Assembly (NCBI GenBank): GCA_017561615.1
Contig: JAFZBT010000177.1
Location: 1-26,931, forward strand
DNA length: 26,931 nt
DNA from: Erysipelotrichaceae bacterium
GTDB lineage: Bacteria > Bacillota_I > Bacilli_A > Erysipelotrichales > Erysipelotrichaceae
Direction of reading: 5' to 3'
Below the pieces are notes generated by a model. That model worked only from the letters and a program-made list of their open reading frames with translations, searched no databases and was not told the origin of the DNA. The number at the start of each line of letters is the position of its first letter. Within the stretch, counting starts at the first letter, position 1. Made by a program: the position numbers and the translations under genes. This document shows positions 14,678-23,075 of the stretch, piece by piece.

Positions 14678-16086
14678 GTCAGGAGAAGAACCGCGATCTG
14701 TTCAAGACGGCCGACGAATACCAGTACGGCTTTGCCGATGTCAACGAGAACGTCTTTACGACCGGCAAGGGCCTGACCCGGGAAACGGTCATCGCCATAT
14801 CGAAGATCAAGAATGAGCCCGAGTGGTTTCTGAACTTCCGCCTCAAGGCCTTTGAGGCCTTTGAGCGGATGCCGATGCCGGACTTCGGACCGGACATGAG
14901 CGATCTGGACTTTGACGACTATACCTACTACATCCGTCCGACGGACAAGAAGACAAACGACTGGGAGGAAGTCCCGGAAAACATCAAGAACACCTTTGAG
15001 AAACTCGGCATTCCCGAAAGCGAGCGCCGGTTCTTTGCCGGCGTCACCTCGCAGTATGACTCCGAGGTCGTCTATCACAACATGCTCCATGAGGTCAATG
15101 ACAAGGGCGTCATCTTCCTGGACATCGATACGGCCATCCAGCTGTATCCCGATCTGGTGAAGCAGTATTTCGGCACGGTCGTGCCCTATTCCGACAACAA
15201 GTTCGCCGCCCTGAACAGCTGCTGCTTCTCAGGCGGTTCCTTCATCTACGTCCCTCCGGGAGTGACTCTGGAGAAGCCTCTGCAGTCCTATTTCCGCATC
15301 AATTCGGAGCGCAGCGGTCAGTTTGAGAGAACCCTGATCATCGTCGATGAAGGCGCCAACGTCAACTACGTCGAAGGCTGCACGGCGCCGATCTATCAGA
15401 AGGATTCCCTGCACGCCGCGGTCGTGGAGATCGTCGTAAAGAAAAACGGCAAGGCCCGTTACAATACCATTCAGAACTGGTCGACCAACATTCTCAACCT
15501 GACCACCCAGCGCGCCTGGGTCGGTGAGAATGCCCTGATGGAATGGGTCGACGGCAACATCGGCTCAGCCATCACCATGAAGTATCCCTGCTGCCTGCTG
15601 GCTGAAAGGGGCGCCAAGGGCATGACCATCACCATTGCGGTGGCCAGCCGCATTCAGAAGCAGGATACCGGCGCCAAGATGATCCATCTAGCACCCGATA
15701 CCTCCAGTTCCATCATTTCCAAGTCGGTAGCCCGTCTGGGCGGAGAAGCCAACTTCCGCGACTGGGTGACGATCTCCGGGAAGGCGGATAACGCCCGTAC
15801 CCGGATCCAGTGCGACACCCTGATCCTGGATGAGCAGTCCCGTTCCGACACCATTCCCAAGAATGTCGTTCAGAATGACCGCTGCACGCTGGAACATGAA
15901 GCCACGGTTTCCAAGGTCTCCGATGAGGAACTGTTCTACCTGATGAGCCGGGGACTCAGTGAGGCTCAGGCCATGCAGATGATCGTCATGGGCTTTCTGG
16001 AGCCCTTCACCAAGGAACTTCCGGTCGAATACGCCGTTGAGCTCAATCAGCTGCTGAAGATCGACATGGAAGGCGCCGTCGGCTAG
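14674..16086 (+). CDS. sufB: Fe-S cluster assembly scaffold SufB
   Basis: A 470-residue scaffold protein, full length for the family, that assembles the nascent cluster with SufC and SufD. The family blocks are present: [20 protein letters not shown], the cysteine motif EGCTAPIY (Cys236), [18 protein letters not shown], the [14 protein letters not shown] block and the terminal [26 protein letters not shown]. Translation starts at GTG 14674, overlapping the sufU stop. It is the last recognised suf gene; a small unknown gene follows 10 bases downstream. Confidence 0.96.
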   Translation: MSQEKNRDLFKTADEYQYGFADVNENVFTTGKGLTRETVIAISKIKNEPEWFLNFRLKAFEAFERMPMPDFGPDMSDLDFDDYTYYIRPTDKKTNDWEEVPENIKNTFEKLGIPESERRFFAGVTSQYDSEVVYHNMLHEVNDKGVIFLDIDTAIQLYPDLVKQYFGTVVPYSDNKFAALNSCCFSGGSFIYVPPGVTLEKPLQSYFRINSERSGQFERTLIIVDEGANVNYVEGCTAPIYQKDSLHAAVVEIVVKKNGKARYNTIQNWSTNILNLTTQRAWVGENALMEWVDGNIGSAITMKYPCCLLAERGAKGMTITIAVASRIQKQDTGAKMIHLAPDTSSSIISKSVARLGGEANFRDWVTISGKADNARTRIQCDTLILDEQSRSDTIPKNVVQNDRCTLEHEATVSKVSDEELFYLMSRGLSEAQAMQMIVMGFLEPFTKELPVEYAVELNQLLKIDMEGAVG

Positions 16087-16096
16087 GAGAAAGCGC

Positions 16097-16426
16097 ATGA
16101 TCTATCAGAAAACCGTTAAGGGAAACTTTGACGAGATCGTCGAAAAGGTCACGCAGGCCGTCATGGCCAGCCGCACAGGCTACAGCGTCACCGATCAGGC
16201 CGATTATGAGACCGGCGGCCGTAAGGTGGCCGTGCGGATGCTTCAGCGCTTTGCCTCCACGATCGGCGAGCGGGTGGCTCTGCAGCTGACGTTCATTCAG
16301 CAGGATGACGGACAGACAGAGATCTGCGGCATCGCCAGCGGCTTTGAGGGACTGCTGTTTCTGCACAGTCCGGAAGGCCAGAAACAGGCCATTGAAGCGC
16401 TTATGAAGATAACGGAAGAATTATGA
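16097..16426 (+). CDS. Small protein of unknown function at the end of the suf operon
   Basis: A 109-residue soluble protein with no cysteines but one (EICGIASG). It has an N-terminal helix, central strands and a C-terminal helix (PEGQKQAIEALMKI). The GFEGLLFLHSPEG segment recalls, from memory only, small DUF6054-like proteins of Bacillota; I am not certain. The GGAG ribosome binding site and 10-base spacing show it belongs to the suf transcript, and the hairpin overlapping its stop closes the operon. An Fe-S-related role is an inference from position. Confidence 0.7.
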   Translation: MIYQKTVKGNFDEIVEKVTQAVMASRTGYSVTDQADYETGGRKVAVRMLQRFASTIGERVALQLTFIQQDDGQTEICGIASGFEGLLFLHSPEGQKQAIEALMKITEEL

Positions 16427-16442
16427 TTCTTCCTTTCTTTTT
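16414..16442 (+). terminator. suf operon terminator overlapping the last stop codon
   Basis: A perfect eight-base-pair stem, GGAAGAAT/ATTCTTCC (16414-16433), with a TATG loop is followed by TTTCTTTTT. The TGA stop lies in its loop and right arm. Confidence 0.85.
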
Positions 16443-16464
16443 GAAAAATGTCGTCGGGCGACAT
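16443..16464 (-). terminator. Hairpin with T-run on the minus strand
   Basis: The six-base-pair stem ATGTCG/CGACAT (16448-16464) with a TCGGG loop is followed on the minus strand by TTTTTCAAAAAG. It could be a back-up terminator for the leftward radical SAM transcript. Confidence 0.5.
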
Positions 16465-16487
16465 AAGGGAATCAGCAGGGATCTACA

Positions 16488-16553
16488 ATGTTATACTGTG
16501 AGCTATGGGACATCGTTGAACCATTGCAGGAGCAGGGATACGACGTTGACTGA
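16488..16553 (+). CDS. Possible 21-residue peptide or leader ORF
   Basis: A 21-codon reading frame from ATG to TGA encoding an acidic peptide with two Trp/Tyr-rich patches (starts MLYCELWD, ends EQGYDVD). A weak AGGG precedes the ATG by about eight bases. A good extended -10 (TGTTATACT, 16489-16497) lies within the ORF rather than upstream. It sits between two hairpins and its TGA precedes a terminator directly. It may be a gene, a remnant, or chance. Confidence 0.25.
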   Translation: MLYCELWDIVEPLQEQGYDVD

Positions 16554-16557
16554 TGAA

Positions 16558-16579
16558 AAAACGGACGGAAGTCCGTTTT
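16558..16579. terminator. Terminator of the radical SAM gene (both strands)
   Basis: The nine-base-pair stem AAAACGGAC/GTCCGTTTT with a GGAA loop (GNRA type) lies directly after the leftward stop codon. T-runs follow on both strands. Confidence 0.88.
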
Positions 16580-17517
16580 CATTTCTCGAAAAACTTACCC
16601 TGCCACCAGTTTTCGCCGGCCATGATCTTGTCAATGTCGTTGATGACGCTGACTTTTTTCAGTGTCCACTGGGGCGCGAGCAGTTCTTCCCGCAAGCCGT
16701 CTCCGGTCAGCCGTTCGATGATGATGTCCGGCCGTAACAGGGTCAGCTGGCGGGCTACCAGGCGGGTGTATTCCTCTTTGCTCAACAGCGGGAAAGGTTC
16801 TTTAAGATATCTTTCACCCAGTGGAGTGCTGCGGCAGACGTGGAGCATGTGGAATTTGACGGCCTGAATGGGCAGTCTTCCGACCTGCCGGGCCGTCTGC
16901 AGCATCATCTCATCGCTTTCGCTCATCCAGCCGTTGATCAGGTGAACGGAAACATTGATGCCCGTATCCTTCAGCAGATCGATGCAGCTGAGGAAACTGC
17001 GATAATCGTGCCCGCGGTTCATCTCTCTCAGGATCTGATCGTGGACTGACTGCAGGCCCAATTCCAGCCATACGGGCTTGACGGCGGTCAGCGAGCTGAG
17101 ATAAGCGATCTTCGCTTCATCAAGACAGTCGCTTCGGGTGGCGATCACCAGGCCGTAAATGTCGTCGGCTTCGATGAAGGGCTGGTAGATTTCCTTCAGC
17201 TTTTCCAAGGGCGCATAGGTATTTGAATATGACTGGAAGTACGCCATCGGCAGACCGTCCGGCCACTTGTTCTTAAAAATCGGCAGCCTGCGGCGGTACT
17301 GCTTCATCAGGTCTTCATCGGAAAGCTCCGGGAAGGCATTGGAACCGCCGGCGCAGAAAAGACAGCCTCCGGAAGCAACCGTACCGTCGCGGTTGGGACA
17401 GGTGAACGGTCCGTCCAGCGGTACCTTATAGATCTTGCGGCCGTATTTCTGCAGGGAATAGTAGTTCCAGGTCAGATAGCGCTTGTTGTCCAGGGAATAG
17501 GGGAAAGGGTTGTTCAT
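16579..17517 (-). CDS. Radical SAM protein, TIGR01212 (YhcC/YtqA) family
   Basis: A 312-residue protein with a radical SAM centre of the C-x11-C-x2-C type (Cys40, Cys52, Cys55, in CPNRDGT...GGCLFC), which defines the TIGR01212 family. ARSxC-like TRSDC and GLQS (residues about 140-170) are further family marks, followed by a conserved H-hybrid section. It binds a 4Fe-4S cluster and SAM in the cytoplasm; its substrate is not well established. Translation begins at ATG 17517 with no ribosome binding site. The start fits the family N-terminus (MNPFPYS-like), so it is kept. It is likely leaderless (see findings). It is the only gene of its unit. Confidence 0.88.
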   Translation of the reverse strand: MNNPFPYSLDNKRYLTWNYYSLQKYGRKIYKVPLDGPFTCPNRDGTVASGGCLFCAGGSNAFPELSDEDLMKQYRRRLPIFKNKWPDGLPMAYFQSYSNTYAPLEKLKEIYQPFIEADDIYGLVIATRSDCLDEAKIAYLSSLTAVKPVWLELGLQSVHDQILREMNRGHDYRSFLSCIDLLKDTGINVSVHLINGWMSESDEMMLQTARQVGRLPIQAVKFHMLHVCRSTPLGERYLKEPFPLLSKEEYTRLVARQLTLLRPDIIIERLTGDGLREELLAPQWTLKKVSVINDIDKIMAGENWWQGKFFEK

Positions 17518-17523
17518 GAATAC

Positions 17524-17529
17524 ATTATA
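17524..17529 (-). promoter_or_regulatory. -10 element six bases before the radical SAM start codon
   Basis: TATAAT on the minus strand (17529-17524) is followed by GTATTC and then ATG. Counting +1 seven bases after the hexamer puts it at the A of ATG. The -35 is weak: the nearest TTG match is 22 bases upstream. Confidence 0.5.
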
Positions 17530-17573
17530 ATACGCCAGGGCTCAGGCGGAATTACAATTAAGGCCCTTGGTTT

Positions 17574-17602
17574 TTGAACATATTGGCTTATGGTGTTATC
17601 AT
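17574..17602 (+). promoter_or_regulatory. Promoter of the MBOAT / DHHW operon
   Basis: TTGAAC (17574-17579), a 17-base spacer ending in TGT, and TATCAT (17597-17602), an extended -10 promoter. It overlaps no part of the leftward promoter. Confidence 0.65.
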
Positions 17603-17630
17603 ATTCATTAATAAGGAAAGGAAGTAGGGC

Positions 17631-19040
17631 ATGGTTTTCTCCAGTTCGCTGTTCATGTTGCTGTTTCTGCCGGCAAGCATCATTCTCTATTACATGATGC
17701 CCAGCATAAAGCTGAAAAATGCCATGCTGCTGTTGCTGTCGCTGGTCTTTTATGCGGTCGGCGAGCCGGTTTACATCCTTCTGCTCATTGCCGAATCGTT
17801 CATCGGCTGGCTGACGGCTCTGTGCATAGACCGTTCTGGGTCCGGCGATCATAAGAAGGTCAGGCTGGTAATGATCCTGATGATCATCCTGCTTCTGGCT
17901 GTTCTGTTTACCTTCAAGTATGCGGCCTTCGTCATCAGCAATCTTGACCGCCTGTTCTCTACGGAAACCCGCATTCCCGAGCTGCCGCTGCCTTTGGGAA
18001 TATCATTCTATACCTTCCAGATCATCGGCTACGTTGCCGATGTCTACCGGAAGAAGATACCGGCGGAAACCGGCTTTTTCCGTTTTCTGCTGTTTATCAG
18101 CATGTTCCCTCAGCTGGTTCAGGGTCCCATTCTGCGCTATGGCGATGTCAGAGAACAGATGGAATCACGGCCCTTTGACCTTAAGCAGATGGTCGACGGC
18201 ATAACCCGTTTCATCATCGGCTGCGCCAAGAAGGTGATCCTTTCCGGCGAGATCGCCAGAACGCTGGAATACGTCATGGAAAACGGCATCACCGGCAAGC
18301 CGGTCCTGCTGATCTGGGCGGGCATGATCTGTTATGCCCTGCAGCTGTATTTCGATTTCTCCGGTTATTCCGACATGGCTCTGGGTCTGGGCAGGATGCT
18401 CGGATTCGAGTTTGCCGAAAACTTCAACTATCCGTATATCTCGCGCTCCTGCTCGGAGTTCTGGCGCCGCTGGCACATTTCCCTGGGCGCGTTCTTCCGC
18501 GATTACGTCTATATTCCCCTGGGCGGCAACCGCCGTCATCAGCTGCTGAATCTGCTGGTGGTCTGGGCTCTGACCGGCCTGTGGCACGGCAGCAGCTGGA
18601 ACTTAATCATCTGGGGACTATACTTCTTCGTCATCCTGGCAATCGAGAAATTCATTTTCCGGGGAAAGCTTGACAGGATCCCGGTCATCAACCACCTGCT
18701 CACCCTCTTTCTGCTGGTGATCGGCTGGACGATATTCTATTTCAGCGACTTCAGTGAAGGGCTTACGGTCATTTCCACCATGCTGGGAATGAAGGGAGCT
18801 CCTCTGTGGGACGAGATCCACACCACCTATTTCATCAACAGCAGCGCTGTCTATGCCGTCTGCATTCTGGCCTGTCTGCCGATCGGCCGGAAGGTAAAGA
18901 AGAACATGGACATCCTTTATGCTCAGACCCCGGATTTCTGGTTCATCATGACCCTGGTGTTTGACATGGCTCTGCTGTATCTGTGCATTGCCGGCATTGT
19001 CGGTTCAGGCTATAACGCCTTCATGTATTTCAATTTCTGA
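17631..19040 (+). CDS. MBOAT family O-acyltransferase (AlgI/DltB-like)
   Basis: A 469-residue multi-pass membrane protein of the MBOAT superfamily, which moves acyl groups across the membrane for O-acylation of extracytoplasmic polymers. The conserved histidines are seen: His282 in FWRRWHISLG and His319 in TGLWHGSSWNLIIWG, the second being the catalytic residue of AlgI and DltB. The preceding DFSGYSDMALGLGRMLGF block matches AlgI. It has a ribosome binding site (AAGGAAG) and lies 14 bases before the DHHW gene. Together they resemble alginate-type acetylation pairs, although no alginate genes are near. DltB is less likely because no dltA, dltC or dltD lies in the window. Confidence 0.93.
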   Translation: MVFSSSLFMLLFLPASIILYYMMPSIKLKNAMLLLLSLVFYAVGEPVYILLLIAESFIGWLTALCIDRSGSGDHKKVRLVMILMIILLLAVLFTFKYAAFVISNLDRLFSTETRIPELPLPLGISFYTFQIIGYVADVYRKKIPAETGFFRFLLFISMFPQLVQGPILRYGDVREQMESRPFDLKQMVDGITRFIIGCAKKVILSGEIARTLEYVMENGITGKPVLLIWAGMICYALQLYFDFSGYSDMALGLGRMLGFEFAENFNYPYISRSCSEFWRRWHISLGAFFRDYVYIPLGGNRRHQLLNLLVVWALTGLWHGSSWNLIIWGLYFFVILAIEKFIFRGKLDRIPVINHLLTLFLLVIGWTIFYFSDFSEGLTVISTMLGMKGAPLWDEIHTTYFINSSAVYAVCILACLPIGRKVKKNMDILYAQTPDFWFIMTLVFDMALLYLCIAGIVGSGYNAFMYFNF

Positions 19041-19054
19041 GGGAGGCAGCGCGC

Positions 19055-20374
19055 ATGTACGAAAAACAGGAAAGAGTATTCTGCATCATCATCATTCTGG
19101 CGTTCGTGCTTTCCCTTGGCGCCCTGGGAGTCGTCAGTCTGCTTGACGAAAACCCGGTCATTTCGGAAAGAGAACAGCGTGAACTCAACCGCTTCCCGCA
19201 GTTCAGCGTCAGCAGCCTGCTGGACGGTTCCTTCATGTCGCAGAGCCAGCTGGCCTATGATGACACCTTCCCGTTCAGGGATTACTGGCTGGATGTTTTC
19301 GGCAACTTCAGAAGTGCCGTCGTGGTCCGGGCCGGGTCCGGCGGTGAGGTGATCGTCAATGTCGATGACGATCCGGACGAAAACATCGAAGTGCCGGAGG
19401 AAGACCTGATATCCCTGGATGACCTGCTGGCAGAGCCGTTTGACGGCAGGGGATATGAACAGTTTGCCGGCGGTACCGAAGTTTCCGGCATCATCATCAA
19501 GGATGATAGGGGAATGAAGATCTTCAACGGTACTCTTGAAGGCGCCGAGGCCTACACCAATGCGGTCAAGAAGATCAAGAGCCTCTTCCCCAATAACAAC
19601 GTAATCGCCGTCGTCGCTCCCAACCCCTCAGCCTTCTATTCCGAGGAAAAGTACCATACCGCCAACCATGACCAGAAGGCCTGGCTGCAGTTAGTCAGGG
19701 AGAACCTCAAGGGAGTAATCGTTCCCGACGTCTACAGCATTCTGGAAGAGCATAAGGATGAATACATCTATTTCTATACGGATCACCACTGGACGACCAG
19801 AGGCGCCTACTATGCCTACCGGCAGATGTGCACCCAGCTCAGGATCCTTCCGTATGAACTGGAAGACATGGAGGAAGGCCGCGTCAGCGGTTTCCTGGGC
19901 ACCTTCTATACCCAGACCAGCAGTTCCATTCTGGCCAAGAACCCTGACTACGTTTACTACTACATGCCCAAGGTGGCGACCGAGGCGACCGTCTACCACA
20001 ACATCAGGACTCTGTCTGACGGGGAGAGCATCAAGGTCATCAATCAGAAATACACCGGCTGGAACCGTTACCGGCTCTTTACCGACGGCGACAACCCGTT
20101 CATCATCATCAATACGTCTGCCAGCACCAATAAGACAGCCATCCTCATCAAGGACTCCACCGGCAACGCCTTTGTCCCCTGGCTGTGCAACCATTACAGC
20201 ACGATATATGTCGTTGACCCCCGCCATGTCAACGGCAACAACAATAACCGGATCGTTCTGGCAGAGTTTCTGGCCGACAAGCCCAACTGCGACATCATTC
20301 TCTGCAGTTTCATCTACAACGCCAACAACACCTCCGGTTCCTTCTACCGCGGCTTGCTGAGGATGCTCAAGTAA
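19055..20374 (+). CDS. DHHW-motif extracytoplasmic protein (AlgJ/AlgX-like acyltransferase partner)
   Basis: A 439-residue protein anchored by one membrane segment (about 9-28) with its main part outside the cell. The defining motif is TDHHWTTRGA, with Asp243-His244-His245-Trp246, and a later strand, LIKDSTGNAFVPWL, contains the likely nucleophile Ser of the SGNH-like fold. These proteins accept the acyl group from an AlgI-type MBOAT and place it on a polymer. An acidic insert (about 102-118, DDDPDENIEVPEED) is unusual. The ribosome binding site is GGGAGG. The next transcription unit starts directly after its stop, with no terminator between. Confidence 0.9.
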   Translation: MYEKQERVFCIIIILAFVLSLGALGVVSLLDENPVISEREQRELNRFPQFSVSSLLDGSFMSQSQLAYDDTFPFRDYWLDVFGNFRSAVVVRAGSGGEVIVNVDDDPDENIEVPEEDLISLDDLLAEPFDGRGYEQFAGGTEVSGIIIKDDRGMKIFNGTLEGAEAYTNAVKKIKSLFPNNNVIAVVAPNPSAFYSEEKYHTANHDQKAWLQLVRENLKGVIVPDVYSILEEHKDEYIYFYTDHHWTTRGAYYAYRQMCTQLRILPYELEDMEEGRVSGFLGTFYTQTSSSILAKNPDYVYYYMPKVATEATVYHNIRTLSDGESIKVINQKYTGWNRYRLFTDGDNPFIIINTSASTNKTAILIKDSTGNAFVPWLCNHYSTIYVVDPRHVNGNNNNRIVLAEFLADKPNCDIILCSFIYNANNTSGSFYRGLLRMLK

Positions 20375-20402
20375 TTGACTTTTGAAGCGGAACTGATAAG
20401 AT
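20375..20402 (+). promoter_or_regulatory. leuS T-box promoter
   Basis: TTGACT (20375-20380), a 16-base spacer ending in TGA, and TAAGAT (20397-20402). The transcript would start near 20409, giving a leader of about 210 bases. Confidence 0.7.
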
Positions 20403-20408
20403 AGAAAT

Positions 20409-20600
20409 AGCGTTGAACGGGACCATCAGGCAGAAAGGTCACTTCAGAAAGCCGGCGGATGATGCGAGCCGGTGTACCGAATGCCGAACTCAGCCCGGGA
20501 GCTGAAAGTGATGACCGCTTTAAGGTCAGTATGAGTGGACATTATGTCAACTAAGGTGGTACCGCCCGCAAAGGGTCCTTAGAGTAGCACCTTTTATTTT
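20409..20600 (+). promoter_or_regulatory. T-box riboswitch leader of leuS
   Basis: The T-box core AAGGTGGTACCGCC (20553-20566) matches the consensus. The candidate specifier is CTC (20489-20491), a leucine codon, in GAACTCAGCC. In the TGGT bulge the last T would pair with discriminator A73 of tRNA-Leu. The antiterminator pairs AAGG (20553-20556) with CCTT (20577-20580). The alternative terminator pairs AAGGTGGTAC (20553-20562) with GTAGCACCTT (20584-20593, one mismatch), followed by TTTATTTTG. Uncharged tRNA-Leu should favour reading into leuS. Confidence 0.93.
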
Positions 20601-20619
20601 GTTTAAGGAGTGAGAGTCT

Positions 20620-23022
20620 ATGAGTTACAATCATGAAGCAACCGAAAAGAAATGGCGCCGGTACTGGGAAGAAAACAAGACCTTCAGGACGGATACCCGG
20701 GATTTTTCCAAGCCCAAGTACTACGTTCTGGACATGTTCCCCTACCCCAGCGGTCAGGGCCTGCATGTCGGTCATCCGGAAGGCTACACGGCGACGGACA
20801 TCGTCTGCCGCAAGAAGAGGATGGAAGGCTACAACGTCCTGCATCCGATCGGCTTTGACTCCTTCGGCTTACCGGCTGAGCAGTATGCCATTTCCACCGG
20901 TAACCATCCCGACGGCTTTACCCGGGAAAACATCAAGACCTTTACCGGTCAGCTGAAGAACATCGGCATTTCCTATGACTGGGATCGCGTGGTCTCCACC
21001 TGCGACCCGTCATACTACAAGTGGACGCAGTACATCTTCAAGCTGCTGTTTGACGACGGTCTGGCCAAGTGCGTGGACATGCCGGTCAACTGGTGCGAAG
21101 AACTGGGGACCGTGCTGGCCAACGATGAGGTCATCGACGGCAAGAGCGAAAGAGGCGGTTATCCGGTCGTGCGCAAGAACATGAGACAGTGGGTCATCGA
21201 CATCGTCAAATATGCTGACCGCTTACTGGAAGGTCTGGATGAGATCGACTGGCCGGAATCCACCAAGGAGATCCAGCGCAACTGGATCGGCCGCTCTACC
21301 GGCGCTCTGGTCAACTTCCGGGTTGACGGTCATGACGAGACATTCACCGTCTTTACCACCAGGGCTGATACTCTGTTCGGCGCCACCTATTGTGTCCTGG
21401 CACCCGAGCATCAGCTGATCGACAGGATCACTACCCCTGACAAGCGCGCGGAAGTGGAAGAGTACAAGAAGATGTGCGCTTCCAAGAGTGATCTGGAAAG
21501 AACCGAACTGAACAAGGACAAGACCGGCGTCTTCACCGGCGCCTATGCCATCAATCCGGTAAACAATAAGAAGATCCCGATCTGGATCTCCGACTACGTA
21601 CTGGCCAGCTACGGAACCGGTGCCATCATGGCCGTCCCCGCTCACGACCAGAGAGACTATGAGTTCGCTAAGAAGTTTGGCCTGGACATCATCCAGGTTC
21701 TGGAAGGCGGCGACATCTCCCGGGAAGCCTGGACCGAAGACGGACTGCACATCAATTCCGGCTTCATGGACGGCATGAACAAGGAAGATGCCATCAGCGC
21801 CATGATCAAGTGGCTGGAAGAGAAGGGCATCGGATCAGCTAAGGTGAACTACCGGCTGAGAGAATGGATCTTCGCCCGTCAGCGCTACTGGGGCGAACCG
21901 ATCCCCATCATCCATCTGGAAGACGGCAACATGATCTCCCTGAGCGAAGATCAGCTGCCGCTGCTGCTGCCGGAACTGGACAACTACGCTCCGGGCAAGG
22001 GCGGCGCTTCACCGCTGGACAGAGCCACCGACTGGGTCAACGTCACCGTAGACGGCCAGAAGGGAAAGCGGGAGACCTCAACGATGCCGGGTTCGGCCGG
22101 CAGCAGCTGGTACTTCCTGCGCTACATCGATCCCCATAACGACAAGTGTTTTGCCGACTACGAGCTGCTGAAGCACTGGATGCCGGTCGACCTCTACGTC
22201 GGCGGTCCGGAGCACGCGGTCGGACATCTGCTGTACGCCCGCATGTGGAACAACTACCTGTATGACAAGGGTCTGGTTCCCGTTAAGGAACCGTTTAAGA
22301 AACTGGTCCATCAGGGCATGATCCTGGGCGCCAACGGCATCAAGATGGGCAAGAGATACCCTGAGTACATCGTCGATCCCAACGACATCGTCCGGGACTA
22401 CGGCGCGGACACGTTAAGGCTCTATGAGATGTTCATGGGTCCCCTGGAGGCTTCCAAGCCCTGGAGCGAACAGGGCGTTGAGGGAGCCAGAAGATGGATC
22501 GAAAGAGTCTGGAGACTGATCATGGAGAGCCCGGAGAAGATCACCGATGAGCCGACGCCTGAACTTGACTATGTCTACAACTACACGGTCAAGAAGGTCA
22601 GCGAAGACATCGATTCTTTGAACTTCAACACCGGCATTTCCCAGATGATGATCTTCATCAACGAGTGCTACAAGGTCGAAAAGGTCAACCGCGAGATGAT
22701 CGTCAACTTCATCAAGCTGTTGTCGCCGATTGCCCCGCACGTCTGCGAGGAAATGTACCAGCACTATACCGGCAAGGAAACCCTGGCCTATGAACCCTGG
22801 CCTGCCTACGATGAAAAGAAACTGGTCGTCGAGGACATTGAGGTCGTCGTTCAGGTCAACGGCAAGGTCCGCGGCAAGGTAGTCGTCAGCAAGGACGCCT
22901 CTCAGGATGAGGTATATGATAAGGCTGTCCAGCTGCCCGGCGTGGAAGGACAGATGACGGGTAAGACCGTCCGCAAGGTCATCTACGTGGCCGGCAAGCT
23001 GCTCAACATCGTTGCCAATTAA
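20620..23022 (+). CDS. leuS: Leucyl-tRNA synthetase
   Basis: An 800-residue class Ia synthetase that charges tRNA-Leu. The HIGH signature is HVGH (49-52) in [16 protein letters not shown]. The CP1 editing domain keeps the Thr-rich motif [12 protein letters not shown]. The second ATP motif, normally KMSKS, is KMGKR (575-579), which keeps both lysines. The anticodon-binding and C-terminal domains follow. AAGGAG (20605-20610) lies 10 bases before the ATG. The leader is controlled by a T-box, so the gene is expressed when leucine or charged tRNA-Leu is scarce. Confidence 0.97.
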   Translation: MSYNHEATEKKWRRYWEENKTFRTDTRDFSKPKYYVLDMFPYPSGQGLHVGHPEGYTATDIVCRKKRMEGYNVLHPIGFDSFGLPAEQYAISTGNHPDGFTRENIKTFTGQLKNIGISYDWDRVVSTCDPSYYKWTQYIFKLLFDDGLAKCVDMPVNWCEELGTVLANDEVIDGKSERGGYPVVRKNMRQWVIDIVKYADRLLEGLDEIDWPESTKEIQRNWIGRSTGALVNFRVDGHDETFTVFTTRADTLFGATYCVLAPEHQLIDRITTPDKRAEVEEYKKMCASKSDLERTELNKDKTGVFTGAYAINPVNNKKIPIWISDYVLASYGTGAIMAVPAHDQRDYEFAKKFGLDIIQVLEGGDISREAWTEDGLHINSGFMDGMNKEDAISAMIKWLEEKGIGSAKVNYRLREWIFARQRYWGEPIPIIHLEDGNMISLSEDQLPLLLPELDNYAPGKGGASPLDRATDWVNVTVDGQKGKRETSTMPGSAGSSWYFLRYIDPHNDKCFADYELLKHWMPVDLYVGGPEHAVGHLLYARMWNNYLYDKGLVPVKEPFKKLVHQGMILGANGIKMGKRYPEYIVDPNDIVRDYGADTLRLYEMFMGPLEASKPWSEQGVEGARRWIERVWRLIMESPEKITDEPTPELDYVYNYTVKKVSEDIDSLNFNTGISQMMIFINECYKVEKVNREMIVNFIKLLSPIAPHVCEEMYQHYTGKETLAYEPWPAYDEKKLVVEDIEVVVQVNGKVRGKVVVSKDASQDEVYDKAVQLPGVEGQMTGKTVRKVIYVAGKLLNIVAN

Positions 23023-23032
23023 CGTCAAAGGA

Positions 23033-23069
23033 AAACCGGTCGGTTCTGACTGAACTGACCGGTCTTTTT
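23033..23069. terminator. Bidirectional terminator of leuS and the lipoprotein gene
   Basis: The stem ACCGGTC/GACCGGT (23035-23063), extended by a GGTT/AACT pairing, is followed by TTTTTC on the plus strand and TTTTCC on the minus strand. It serves the two convergent genes. Confidence 0.88.
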
Positions 23070-23075
23070 CTTTTC

